From positions 5,541,499 through 5,605,498 of the forward strand of contig JALGQZ010000015.1 in NCBI GenBank assembly GCA_023105745.1: a DNA stretch of 64,000 nt. The letters are read 5' to 3'. The position numbers and the translations under genes are program-made. Of the stretch, positions 34,093 to 45,278 are shown in pieces (the stretch's first letter is position 1; every line of letters begins with the position of its first letter). Source of the DNA: Austropuccinia psidii. Taxonomy: Eukaryota; Basidiomycota; Pucciniomycetes; Pucciniales; Sphaerophragmiaceae. The notes under the pieces were generated by a model that was given only the letters and a program-made list of their open reading frames with translations, ran no database searches and had not been told where the DNA came from.

Positions 34093-36196
34093 TGTGAGCC
34101 TTAGAGGTAATTTCATATACCCAAAAGACCACAAATATAAAAAATAACATATTAATATATAAAAAATAAAATTATTTATATTATCAAAATAAAAAATCAA
34201 AAGATAAATATAAAATTATATTAAAAATAAAAAATTAATTACAATTTAAAAATAAAAAATACATTAAATCTTGTAAGTATAAAATTACATTTATACTTGG
34301 AAAAATTAAGTAAAAATGAAATTTTAACAAAATTGTGAAAAAATAAATAAATTTGGGAAAAAGTTAAATAAAAATTATTATAACTTTTTATCCAATAAAT
34401 AAATACATAAAAATTATTTCACCATTGGATTCCTCATAAAAAATCAGGTGGGGTCACCTCTGAGTGAAATTCTTGTAACTCAACTCTAAATAAGCTTAAA
34501 TTAAGTTTTTAGTACGTTCAATACAAAAGTTGAAAACCCTCAAAACCTTAATTGAATGCACACCACATGTGGTGTTAACCATCAATTTTTGTGTTAAAAT
34601 TGAGGTGTTGTGTTTAGTTTAGAAGTTATGAGGAATTGAAGTATTTTCAATTGAATTCAATTGAAGTGTCAAAATGTGCGCGTGTATTACATAAGTGAGC
34701 TTTGATTTACATATGAGGTGTCAATTATTACTGTATTGTACTGTACAATTGAATTGAATTACATATGTAAATTATAAGTATAATACATGATGATTTTTAA
34801 TCAAAGTTTCATATCCACACCTTACACATATTGGGAATAAGCTCCTCAGAACTGAATAATGAATTCTTCAATGCAGTGATGATGACATATGCCAAACACA
34901 AACAGTGTGGAATATTGTTTCAACTCCTTCCACAAAAATACAGGAGCCCTGTATTACATAAGTGAACTTTGATTTACATATGAGGTATCAATTATTACTG
35001 TATTGTACCATACAATTCAATTGAATTACATATGTAAATTATAAGTATAATACATGATGAGGAATTAGAGGAAAAATAAATTGTAAAGATTAAATTTGGG
35101 GGGGAAAAGAACTCCAGCTCTAAGGGGGAGATAGACCACCAAAATCCTTGCTGACAGGCGTGGGATGTCTAAATTCACACAAAAGTTCATCACTTTTGGC
35201 CTGGAATTGAGCTACAGGGTCTGTGGACTCAATTGATGATGAGGTTTTGATACCAACTGGGGTAGTTTTAGCTGTTGCCAAGAGGGTAAAACTACCCTTA
35301 AGATAAAAAAACCATAGTAAAAACAGTTTTAACTGGTTTCTACGCCTCTTACACACATTCTGACGTGTTTTGAAGGCTCTAGGCCTGGTATTGCTATAGT
35401 AATGGCTGATTTAAGGGTCTAAAATGGCTAAAAATGGCTAAAAATGGCTTAAACCAGCCTTTTTTTGGTCCAAACCAGGGTTCAATGATGCCATAATTGG
35501 CTTTTCTGTTGTCAGACTTCTTTCCACGACTGACAAGAGTAAATTTTACTTTTGGAGTAAGAGAATTGATGGTTATAAAAGAATGTCTTCTTTGCCCCAC
35601 TTTTCTCTTCATGTTAGAATCTTTCCCTTTTATTAATTAGTTTAAACACTGTTAAACCAATCAATAGAAGATTCCAAACACCATTTTTAAATCATTTTAA
35701 ACCTTTTAACCACGTGAAAAAATCATTATAATCATTGTTTGTAACTCTTATAATCATTTTTACCCCTGAACCACCCCAAAAGTGAATTAAAGCATCTTTC
35801 ATCACTGTAAACCTTGTCACTTTGTTTCCAAATTCACTCTGGTCACTTTTGGGTGTGTTTTTTCTTTAATATTCTTTTTAAAGACTTTGTTCTTTAATTA
35901 ATTGCTTGCAGTTCTTTGCTCAATTAATTCCAATTGAAATTTCTCTTGAAGAAATTTCTTTTGTAGCCTTAAAATATCTCTTGTAGAGTATTTTTTGGAT
36001 AAATTTTGATTGGGGGTAAAAAAATAAATTTTCATATTATTGTTTTATACTAATAAAGTTATAAACAATAAAATTGGCGTGTTTTCTCTTAAAAATAACA
36101 TTCCATACTATTTTTGATTGATTTTTACCTTATAAAAATTTTGTGGACAGGAAAAGTACTTGATTTTCAATCAAAGTTTCATATCCACACCTTACA
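34093..36196 (+). repeat. Element B 3' LTR, rearranged
   Basis: It has the same ends as the 5' LTR but is about 275 bp longer. After the TACATGATGA block it jumps to the last 33 bp of an LTR (34794-34826, ending CACACCTTACA). It then has about 123 bp of unrelated sequence (34827-34949) and resumes at TGTATTACATAAG, repeating some 110 bp already present. The outer ends and the TSD are intact. Confidence 0.85.
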
Positions 36197-36201
36197 ATAA
36201 G

Positions 36202-37993
36202 ATTCTCTGAATTTTTCAAAGAATTCAGTCCCAATCTCAGTTATTTTAATCCCTTCAATTGGAATCTATGGTTCTTCTTCCAAGGGTACATAAGCTGGGT
36301 TATCAGGAGTATTGGCTAATTCCCACCTGCTAACTCCATCAGCATTCTTGGGAATGTTTCCTGCTTTATGAACTATGGTCATGTTGCCTCTTTATTCCTG
36401 AATTGCTGTTGTCCATCTCAACATATGTCCTTTGGCAGTTTTCATGTTCAGAAGTGATTTCACAGCATTACAGTCAGTTATCACTTCAAAAAAACTGCCA
36501 CCATAATAATAGTGTAACTTCTCAAGTTTCCATACCAAACATAAGCACTCCATCTGCCTTCTGTTGGTTTGATTTATCTTGAGATGTAACAAACTGGTCC
36601 TTCTGTAGGTTTGTCATCAATAATTTGGACTTGATGTAGGGATGCCCCTAATCCATCTCCACATGCATAAATGTAAAATTTAAAAGGTATATTCCAGTCA
36701 GGAATGAGGAGTAAAGGTGCTTCTGTAAGATATTTCTTTATCTTTTCATAAGCTTCAATTCTCTCCTGTGTCATCTCAAATACTGTCCGTTGATCACAGC
36801 TTCTATAGAGTGACTTTGCTAGAATTGCAAAGTATTTAAAGTGTTGCCTAGAATAACTGGCAAATCCCAGAAAAGATATCATTGCATTTTTATTCTGGGG
36901 TATTGGTTTAAGTAGCACTGCTTCCAATTTATTTTTGTCAATACCCAAGCTTAAAACAGCAACAATATTTCCTAATGCTTCAAGTTCTTCAAAACCCAAA
37001 TTCCATTTCTTAAGTGAACTTTTCATATTCACTTCTTCCCCTTTGTGAAGCACTCTTGCAAGTCTTTCAAGGTGAAAAGACCATTAATCAGAACATATGA
37101 TGATATCATCAATATAGATGATAAGCCATCTCTCAGATAATTCTGTGGGGAAGATAGTATTTATCATTCTTTGATAATGAGATGATGCATTCTTAATACC
37201 AAATGTCATTCTAAGATACTCATGAATACTACAGTGAGTAATATTTGCAAGTAATTTCTTAGCTTTAGGTGTCAAAACATTTTGGTGAAAGCCTTTCAAT
37301 GCATCCATTGATGTTATATACTTGGCTTTAGACAATTGGGTCAAGGTTTCTTGGATTCTAGGAATTGGATACATATCTGGAACTGTGTAGGTATTCAATG
37401 CTCTAAAATCTCCAACCATCCTTGATTTATCATTATGCCAAGCAATAATAACAGGTGTTGTCACTTCAACTTCTTCATTATGGCCTACTTTCCTTAGTAC
37501 ACCAAGTTGGATCAACTCTTGGTTATGTTTTTCCAAGGCTTCTCTAGCTCTAGGACTGGCTGGATAAGCTGGTCTTCTAAGTACTGGAGGATATGGTCTG
37601 TCAATACTAAAAGTAATATTATCTTGATGCCCTTTTATAGTGGCTAATGGTTCATTATCAGAGGCAAATGCATTATTATATGTGTATAACACATCAACAA
37701 GCTCATATCTCATCTTTGGTGACAATGATGGATTGATTTGTGCTTCTAAGAGCTGATTAGCCACAAATTCTTCCTTATAAGTATCTTTTTAGAGAATACT
37801 ATTGAAATTTGTTTTGGCATAGTGAAAAAAGCAAATTTTTGTCTTTTGTTTTCTCCAATTATGAAATATCTGTCTTTATGGTCATTGAGGTCAATACCAT
37901 AAATATTCGAGTAATCATTTCCAAGAATGATGTGCTGAGATGTGCAATTGTCCATTACTAAAATCTCAGTCTTCATTCTTACACTTGCTGCTG
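36202..37993 (-). pseudogene. Outer element protease end, reverse transcriptase and RNase H
   Basis: On the minus strand, 37993 to 37746 holds the end of the protease (HIILGNDY, QKFAFF). RT follows (37764-37084) with RRPAYPASPRAREAL, DFRALNTYTV, MDALKGFHQ and an intact YIDDIII catalytic motif. A stop follows CSD, then 37053-36574 continues RT and connection. RNase H (36592-36392) is in another frame with the [17 protein letters not shown] block. 36392-36202 is the linker towards integrase, cut by element B. Confidence 0.85.
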
Positions 37994-37998
37994 GGTGT

Positions 37999-38718
37999 TG
38001 TCACAGCCAAGGAGGCAGGGGCATTACCAATCATATTCTACAATCATTACTTCATTGATACCCCTCAAAACCCAATCAGCAAGGGGGTTTCATTCAACAG
38101 TCTCCAAATACAGTTTTCAGACCTCAATACAGTTTCATACAGGCAAGACCCAAATACAGTCCTGTAATCAATACAGGCGCAAATACCTGTATTGACTGTA
38201 TAACCTGTATTGGATTCACCAATACAGGATTCAATCCCACATCCAACTTCTTCCAGCATACAGACAAGTATCTCAGCACTCAAACTCCAAGGCTGGTATT
38301 TCTCACATACACCAGCCCCTCTTCACCCACCTGGGGGTTTTTCCCCTAGTTAATTAAAATATTGGATTTATTATTTAATATTATTTTATTTCTCATTTAA
38401 GAAATATTATTTTATTATTTATTAAGTTAGTCTTTGCCTCCCCTCAACTGTTCAGTAGAGTCCTGGTGGCCATATCCTTTATTAATCCTTTTCTCTTTTC
38501 TGAACAGGTCGAAACAGTGGCACAGGATTATTCGTGGTTGGCTCTTTATTATTACTTTTGTTTTCCTCTCATATCTTTTAATTCCTATTATTTTATGACT
38601 AGGAAATTATTATCTTTTACATTACTCTCACCATTTGAGTATTCCTTCTGAGCCCTCCATAAGTAAGTCTGTTCACTGAGTGCAAGGCCCTCTTCATTTT
38701 AGAAGAGCCCCTGTGATA
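37999..38718 (+). repeat. Element 3 5' LTR
   Basis: 720 bp, TGTCACAGCCAAGG...GAGCCCCTGTGATA. It lacks one of two AAATACAG-type repeats present in the 3' LTR. No tRNA-type PBS beginning TGG follows at once, so priming may be of another kind. Confidence 0.92.
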
Positions 38719-39039
38719 TTATTTTAATTAACTCATAATTGCTTCTTTTTCTTTCATTCATTTTATTCATTTCTCTCATTCTTCAATTATGATCTTTTCA
38801 TGATTTTATGATTTTTATGATTTTTTATGATTTTTTTTCTCTCTCATCAATTTTCATCTCATTCATTTTATTCAAATGAAAATTGATTCTCTTTCTCATT
38901 TCAAAAAATTCTGCTGACCATTTCACTTTATTCTTTATCATTCTCATTTCTCTTTTTGTCAGAATTCAGGTTTTTATCAGGTTATTTGAGTGGAATTATT
39001 TGGGTTAATTGATTCATCATTCAGGGATTTTATTGATTT

Positions 39040-39420
39040 GGGGTATTCAGTGATTTTGGTTTTGAAATTTCTCAAATTTATTGATTGATTCCTGAAGACA
39101 TTGATTTCACCTCAAGATTTGATTTGACTTTGATTGATTTGATTGATTGACTTGATTTGATTCCCCAAGATATCTGATTTATCCTCAAGATTTGATTTGA
39201 TTTATTGATTTGAATTTGATTCCTCAAGAAAATTGAATTGATTTTGAAGATATTAATCGAATTCCTGAAGACTTAATTGATTTGATTTTGAATTGACTTG
39301 ATTTACTTGATTTGACTTATTGATTGAAATTGATTATTCATAAGAATTTGACTTTGTCATCTTCACTCTTCAAGATTTATTCATATTGATTCACTTCAAG
39401 ATTATTGATTGATTTCTCAA
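39040..39420. repeat. ATTGATTTGA-type simple repeat in the element 3 leader
   Basis: The untranslated leader between the 5' LTR and gag is a degenerate array of TTGATTTGA and CTCAAGATT units. It has no coding capacity of its own. Confidence 0.7.
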
Positions 39421-39506
39421 GTTCATCAAGATTCTCATTTGATTGTTTTTGTCAAGCCTTATTTTATTCAAAGTATCATAAAGCTTTTATTCATTCTTCT
39501 TTCAAG

Positions 39507-40865
39507 ATGCCAGTTCAGCATAGCCCACCAGCCAAGAATACAAGATCCCAGAGACATCAAGCTGTTCTCACTCCTACACCAAGGGCTCCTCTTTACTGCA
39601 CACCATCAGTTCATCAACTGAGTGAAAATTTGGACAGAGGACCACCAATGGAAGGAGCAGCACCCTCCAGAAGAGGAGGTGTGAAGTCTAGAAGATCAAG
39701 ATCATTCTCTGGACTATTGGGTGGTTATCCTGGTGTTTCTCAAGGGCCTAGAAGTAGATTGGGGGAAGCTGAAGATGAGGAGGGGGAGGAGTCTGTGGAA
39801 GAGGAAGAATCTGAGGAGACTGAAGTGGCAGCTGCCTTGGCAGGTGCTCCTTAATCTCCTGAGGCTCCAAATCTAGCCCTTTCTAATCAACCTTCTGTCT
39901 CTCAAGCTGAACAAAATTTCCTCAAGATGATGGAGCAAATGACTCAGTTTATGGGACAACTCACTCAAGCAGTTGCCCCAAGGGACACTTCAAAAGTCCC
40001 TGCATTCAAGACTCCATCAATGAAGGCACCTGATTCTTTCGATGGTACTAAAGCTCATAAATTGAGAGGATTCATTCAATCCTGTCAAATAATCTTTCAT
40101 AATGACCCAGAAAACTTCTTCTCTGACAGGAAGAAGGTACTTTACTCAACTTCTTTTCTTACTGGTAGAGCTGGCAAATGGATTGAACCTTACCTCTGAA
40201 ATATCTCCAATGAAGACCCTTCTTATCTCCTCAATAACTGGCAGTTGTTTGAAACCCAGTTATTCACTCTGTTTGGTGATCCCAATGAAGTCAGAAAAGC
40301 TGAAAAAGAGCTGGACAATTTGAGGATGAGGGAAAGTGGTCAGGTTTCCTTGTACATAGCTGATTTCAGAAGTTTAATGTCAAGAATTGGAGACTGGGGG
40401 GAAAGGGCCTATATTCATGTGTATAGAAGAGGCTTGGCATCAAGATTGTTGGACCAATTGGCTTCTCACCCTGGAAATTTTGATAGTCTTCAAGAACTCA
40501 TGGACATCACCTTGGAATTAGATACTAGGTACCATGAGAGGCAGAAGGAAAAGGGTAGTCATCAAGAGAAGAAGCCTCCAATCAGTGGATCCAACTCCTC
40601 CAAGCCTCCTCAAAGTTCATCATCAAAGAAGCCTTATCACAAGAAGAATAAGAAGGGGAAGAATTTTCAAGTGTCCAAAGACAAGCCTCATGCTGCTCTC
40701 CTCAATAAGGACAACAAATTAATTGGTTCTGAAAAGGAGAGGAGGATTAAGGAAGGCTTGTGCAATTATTGTGGTGGTAAACACCCATTTGAAAAATGCT
40801 TCAAGAGGCCTGAGAATAGGCAAGGGTCATCAAAAGGCTTTCCTAGCAAGCAGGGAAAAGCCTGA
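39507..40865 (+). pseudogene. Element 3 gag, two in-frame stops
   Basis: Start chosen at the ATG at 39507. The N-terminus has NTRSQRHQ and SRRGGVKSRRSRSFSGLLGG, then an acidic tract of about 25 residues (EDEEGEES type). The gag domain runs from about 39927 (APDSFDGTKAHKLRGFIQ, GRAGKWIEPYL, FETQLFTLFGDP) and ends in a CCHC knuckle (CNYCGGKHPFEKC) near 40762. One frame throughout, but with TAA at 39852-39854 and TGA at 40197-40199. The normal stop is TGA at 40863-40865. Its role would be virus-like particle formation and RNA packaging. Confidence 0.9.
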
Positions 40866-40975
40866 GTGGGAATCATGATGTGTTGAATGGTTCTCACTTA
40901 TTTCCTTCAAGAGCACAATTGTGCACTCTGAATACTAGTGTCAAGAAATCTTTAAAATTTCTTATTTTTTCTTAA

Positions 40976-43132
40976 ATCTCTGATATTTTTTATAGTATTC
41001 TCATTGATTCTGGTGCTACAAACTCCTTTATTGCAAAGAATTTTGTTCTCAAGTACTCATTGACCATGTCAGAGCTCCCTGAAAAAATTCCTCTTTTCAT
41101 TTTGGATTCCAATGAATCCACTTCCCTGTTCATCACCCATTATACCAAGTGGGTTGTTGATTTACCTTCCTTTCCTAGCTTTGAATTGAATTTCTTTATC
41201 ATAGATTCACCCAAGGGAGAAGACCTAATATTGGGCTATGATTTTCTTTACCATTTCAATCCCATTATTGATTGGAAAAATGGATTGATCACCTATGATT
41301 CTAGTCATAAGGATTCTAGTGGTATTATTTCTTCTACTAGTAATGAATTTTCCACTGCTGTCAACAGTGTTGCTCTGGTTGGTCAGCTTAAGACACCTTC
41401 CCTTCCTCCTTCTGTCCATAACCCCTCCATTTTTCCCTCTCAGTCATTACTTCCATTAAGAGATGAAGTCTTCAAAGAGATAAAAGATGTTGGAGAAGAT
41501 GTTGCTATATCTTCACTTCATCTCTTTCAAGGGGATATGGACCTTCCTCCTTTATCTTTTCATACCTCCCTGGAGGCGCAGTGGGATGAGGAGGAAGAGC
41601 CAGAAGAGATTGAAACTGTGCTGAAGGTAGTCCCTCCTGTTTATCACAAATATTTGGATGTATTCTCCAAAGTGAAAGCAGAGAAACTTCCTCCACACCA
41701 TGCCTGTGATCATCATATCGAACTGGAGGGTCTTCTACCTCCAGTTGGTGTTATCTACTCTTTATCAAAGAATGAGTCAGAAACACTGCGGGCCTACATT
41801 TCAGAGAATCTAGAGAAAGGTTTCATCAGACCAAACTCCTCCTCAACAGGAGCACCTGTCCTTTTTGTTAAGAAAAAGGATGGTGGTCTTCGTTTGTGTG
41901 TTGACTACTGCAAACTTAATGCTGTCACTAGGAAGAACAGGTATCCTGTTCCTCCAATGAATCAGCTTCTTACCGTCTTTAATGGTGCTACTATCTTCTC
42001 CAAGATAGATCTGCGTGGTGCTTATAAACTCCTGAGAATTAAAGAGGGGGATGAGCATTTAACTGCCTTTAGAACCAAATATGGCAGTTATGAGTATTTG
42101 GTTATGCCATTTGGCTTAACCAATGCTCCAGCTTCATTCCAAAATCTTGTGAATGATATCTTTGCAGATTATTTGGATATTTTTGTTGTAGTGTACTTAG
42201 ATGATATTATGGTCTTCTCTAGCTCTTTGGATGAACATGTTAAACATGTGGCCTCTGTTCTCCAAAGACTGAGAGACAATAATTTGTTTGCTAAAGCCTC
42301 CAAGTGTGTATTCCATGCCTCAAGTGTGGAATACTTGGGCTATGTTGTTTCAAGTGATGGTCTCAAGATGGATTCTTCAAAGTTTCAACAAATCCTCAAT
42401 TGGCCTCAGCCCAAGAACATCAAGGCCCTCCAATCTTTTCTTGGCTTTGCCAACTTTTATCGTCATTTCATTAAAAATTATTCCAAAAAAATCTCTGCTC
42501 TCACTTCCCTCCTTAAAAAAGATTCTCCATTTATCTTCAATGAGGAAGCTCTTAGTCAGTTTCAAATACTCAAAGAAGCTTTCACCACTGCTCCTATTCT
42601 CTCTCATTTTAATCCTTCTCTAACAACTATTGTAGAGACTGATGCTTCTGATTATGCCTTGGGTGCTGTACTGAGTCAGGTGAATGACTCAGGAAAGCAT
42701 CCCATTGCATTTGATAGTCGCAAGCTCTTACCAGCTGAACTCCACTATGAAATTCATGACAAGGAACTTCTTGGCATAGTTTGGGCTCTCAAGCGCTGGA
42801 GAGCTTTTCTCCTTTCTCTTTCTGATTCCTTTGAGGTCTTGACAGACCATTGTTCCCTTCAGTATTTTATGTCCTCTAAAGTCCTTACTTGTTGTCAAGC
42901 CCGTTGGGCAGAATTTCTATCTGAATTCCACTTCATCATCACTTACCGCCCAGGCAGGCTGGCCACTTTACCAGATGCCATGTCACATCAGGACGACGTG
43001 TACCCAGAGAGGGGGGTGGATTTCATCAGCAAGAATCCTCAAAATTTTCATCAAGCTCTCAAGCAAAATGAAATTCAAGAGTCAAGATTCTTTTCAATTA
43101 AAGTTGATGTTTTTTCAGATGTAGTTGATTAA
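40976..43132 (+). pseudogene. Element 3 protease, reverse transcriptase and RNase H
   Basis: This frame is open from 40976. The protease motif LIDSGATNSFI lies near 41000-41035 with a possible TTTTTATAG splice acceptor just before it. RT contains VLFVKKKDGGLRLCVDY, SKIDLRGAY and a catalytic YLDDI (aspartates near 42200), all intact. RNase H follows with VETDASDYALGAVLS, HDKELLGIVWALKRWR and LTDHCSL. The frame ends at TAA 43130-43132, where the same frame reopens directly into integrase, so the stop is probably one nonsense change (CAA to TAA fits). Apart from that stop this is the best preserved pol in the window. Confidence 0.92.
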
Positions 43133-44581
43133 ATCCAAAGACAAGTATGGCAAGACAAAGATTATAAGGAAATCCTCAAGAAATTAGCAAGAGGAGAATC
43201 AGTCCCAGACTATTCTCTTGAACCTCAAGCAAAATTATTATTGTTCAAAGATAGAGTAGTCATTCCAAGCAATCATGAAATTAGATTGGACATTCTTCAA
43301 AGGCGTCATGACTCACCGTTGGCTGGCCATCCTGGCCAGGAGAAGACCCTCAAGCTCATCAAGAGGGATTTTTATTGGGCTGGCATGAATCAAATCATCA
43401 AGGACTATGTGTCCTCATGTCAGCAATGTTCAAGAAACAAGAACATCCACCATAAGAAGTTTGGATTACTCAAGCCTCTTCAAATTCCATCTGGTCCTTG
43501 GAATTCTTTATCAATGGACTTTATCACTCAATTTCCCTTGTCAAGCAACTTTGATTCAATTTTAGTAGTTGTAGACAGATTTTCAAAAATGGCAATATTT
43601 ATTCCAACTTATTCAACAATCACTGCTTTGGACTTAGCTCAAATATTCATTAATCATGTCTTTTCCAAACATGGTCTTCCAATCAGTATTGTTAGTGATA
43701 GAGGTTCATTATTTGTTTCATCATTTTGGACTCAATTGTGTCAGCAGCTCAAGTTATCAAGAGATCTTTCAACTTCCTTTCACCCTGAAACAGATGGACA
43801 GACAAAGAGGGTAAATCAGATTCTAGAACAGTATCTTCGGATGTATGTCAATTACCATCAAGATGACTGGCACACCTGGCTCCCTCTGGCCGAATTTGCC
43901 TATAATAATGTAGAACATTCATCAACAAAACAGTCTCCATTTTTCACTATTTATGGAAGAAATCCCAGCTTTGATTCAATTCACATTTCTCAAGATACAC
44001 CTGCTGGAAAGTTATCATCAAAACTCCAATCAGTACAGAAAGTTGTCAAAGAAGAATTAGAGTCAGCAATAAAGCGTTTTACAAAGTATGCAGATAGAAA
44101 TAGAGCAATTCCACCTGATTTCCAACCTTGGGACAAAGTATGGCTAGCTTCCAAGAACATCAAGACAACAAGACCCACCAAAAAGCTTTCAGAAAGATGG
44201 TTGGGACCCTTTGAAGTTCTCAAGAAGATTGGCAGCCATGCATATCACCTCAAGTTGCCTCAACAATTGAAGTCAGTTCACCCTGTTTTCCATGTGTCCT
44301 TGTTAGAACCAGTGAAGCAATCAACTATCCCAAATCAACACCAATTGCCACCACCTCCAGTAATAGTGGAAGAGCAAGAAGAATGGGAAGTGGCTCAGGT
44401 TCTGGACTCAAAACTCAAGAGAGGTTCATTATGGTATTTAGTGGAGTGGAAAGGATTCAATGAAGACCCAGGAAGAACAACTTGGGAACCAGCTTCCAAC
44501 CTTACCAACTCCCCAGACCTTGTCAAGGATTTTCACACTTTGTATCCAGACAAGCCTGGCCCAAATGCCTCAAGAGTTTGA
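43133..44581 (+). pseudogene. Element 3 integrase and chromodomain
   Basis: Same frame as the RT above. From 43241 it has the integrase HHCC zinc region (HDSPLAGHPG and CQQC), then the core. The first Asp is in SMDFITQFP (codon 43517), the second in IVSDRG (codon 43697). The residue 36 positions further, where the third acidic residue is expected (DGQTER in relatives), is Lys, codon AAG at 43805-43807. A Glu-to-Lys change would abolish catalysis. The C-terminus has a typical chromodomain (YLVEWKGFN, TWEPASNL), which in chromoviruses directs insertion to marked chromatin. Confidence 0.9.
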
Positions 44582-45200
44582 TTTATGGTGCTTGGTGGGG
44601 ATTGGAGTTTATGAAAGTAAGTTCCTCTCCTGGCATGCACCTTTAAGGGGGTATTCTACCTAAATTTGTTGTAAGCATCACCATGGCCACTTTGTGAGCA
44701 CTTGTCAATTCTTTGGACAGGTTCAGAAGGCCTTGCAACATCATACCCTCAAGATTTGGACCCTTCATCAAGATATGGCCCAATCTTTCTCTTATTTTCT
44801 TTTCTTTCTTTAATCATGCCATAAATTATCCTTCAAGACATTCATTACCACAATTCGGGTTATGGCATAATTTCTCTTTCATTTATGGTGCTTGGTGGGG
44901 AGTGGAAGTTATGAAAGTAAGTTCCATCTCCTGGTATGCATCCCTGAGGGGTCTACTTCTTGTAAAGCATTACCTTGGCCATGCTGTGAGCATCAAATGC
45001 TTGACTTTATGTTTCAGAACATTTTGGTCAAAATCAAGAAACTCACCACAAGAAGGACAACCCTCAGGCATTTCTTATTTCTTTCTTTACTCTCTTTTTC
45101 TCTCAATTCTTTTTCATTTTATTTTTTATTTTCATTTCTTTTACTTGTATTATTTATTTTTCATTTCTTGTTTCAAAAGCAGCAATCATAACTCCCATAT
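44581..45200. repeat. Duplicated 3' segment of element 3 (300-bp offset)
   Basis: ATTTATGGTGCTTGGTGGGG followed by TTATGAAAGTAAGTTCC and a CTCCTGG(C/T)ATGCA block occurs at 44581 and again at 44881, exactly 300 bases apart. Similarity fades after about 160 bases. Both copies carry a GTAAGT, and CTTTGGACAG or TATGTTTCAG lies downstream in each, so they resemble duplicated introns or a duplicated regulatory region. Confidence 0.7.
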
Positions 45201-45278
45201 CTTGTTAGGGGAGTCAACTTATTTAATAATCAAGAGCAAACACTAGTAATGGTAAAGACCAGCTACAGATAATCCTAA

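Larger units (their letters stand above)
25837..36196 (+). mobile_element. Element B: full-length gypsy retrotransposon nested in the outer element
   Basis: It has two LTRs (25837-27665 and 34093-36196) starting TGTGAGCC and ending CACCTTACA, a candidate PBS two bases after the 5' LTR, gag, protease, RT, RNase H, integrase and chromodomain in Ty3 order, and a polypurine tract AGGGGGAGGGAA just before the 3' LTR. It is flanked by ATAAG (25832-25836 and 36197-36201). The coding region carries several frameshifts and stops and mutated RT catalytic residues, so it cannot be autonomous now. Confidence 0.95.

Noticed and set aside
33523..34200. 225-codon minus-strand frame and its relative at 50926-51501
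   Set aside because: Antisense of the integrase tail and LTR start; the conservation is explained by the sense coding sequence.
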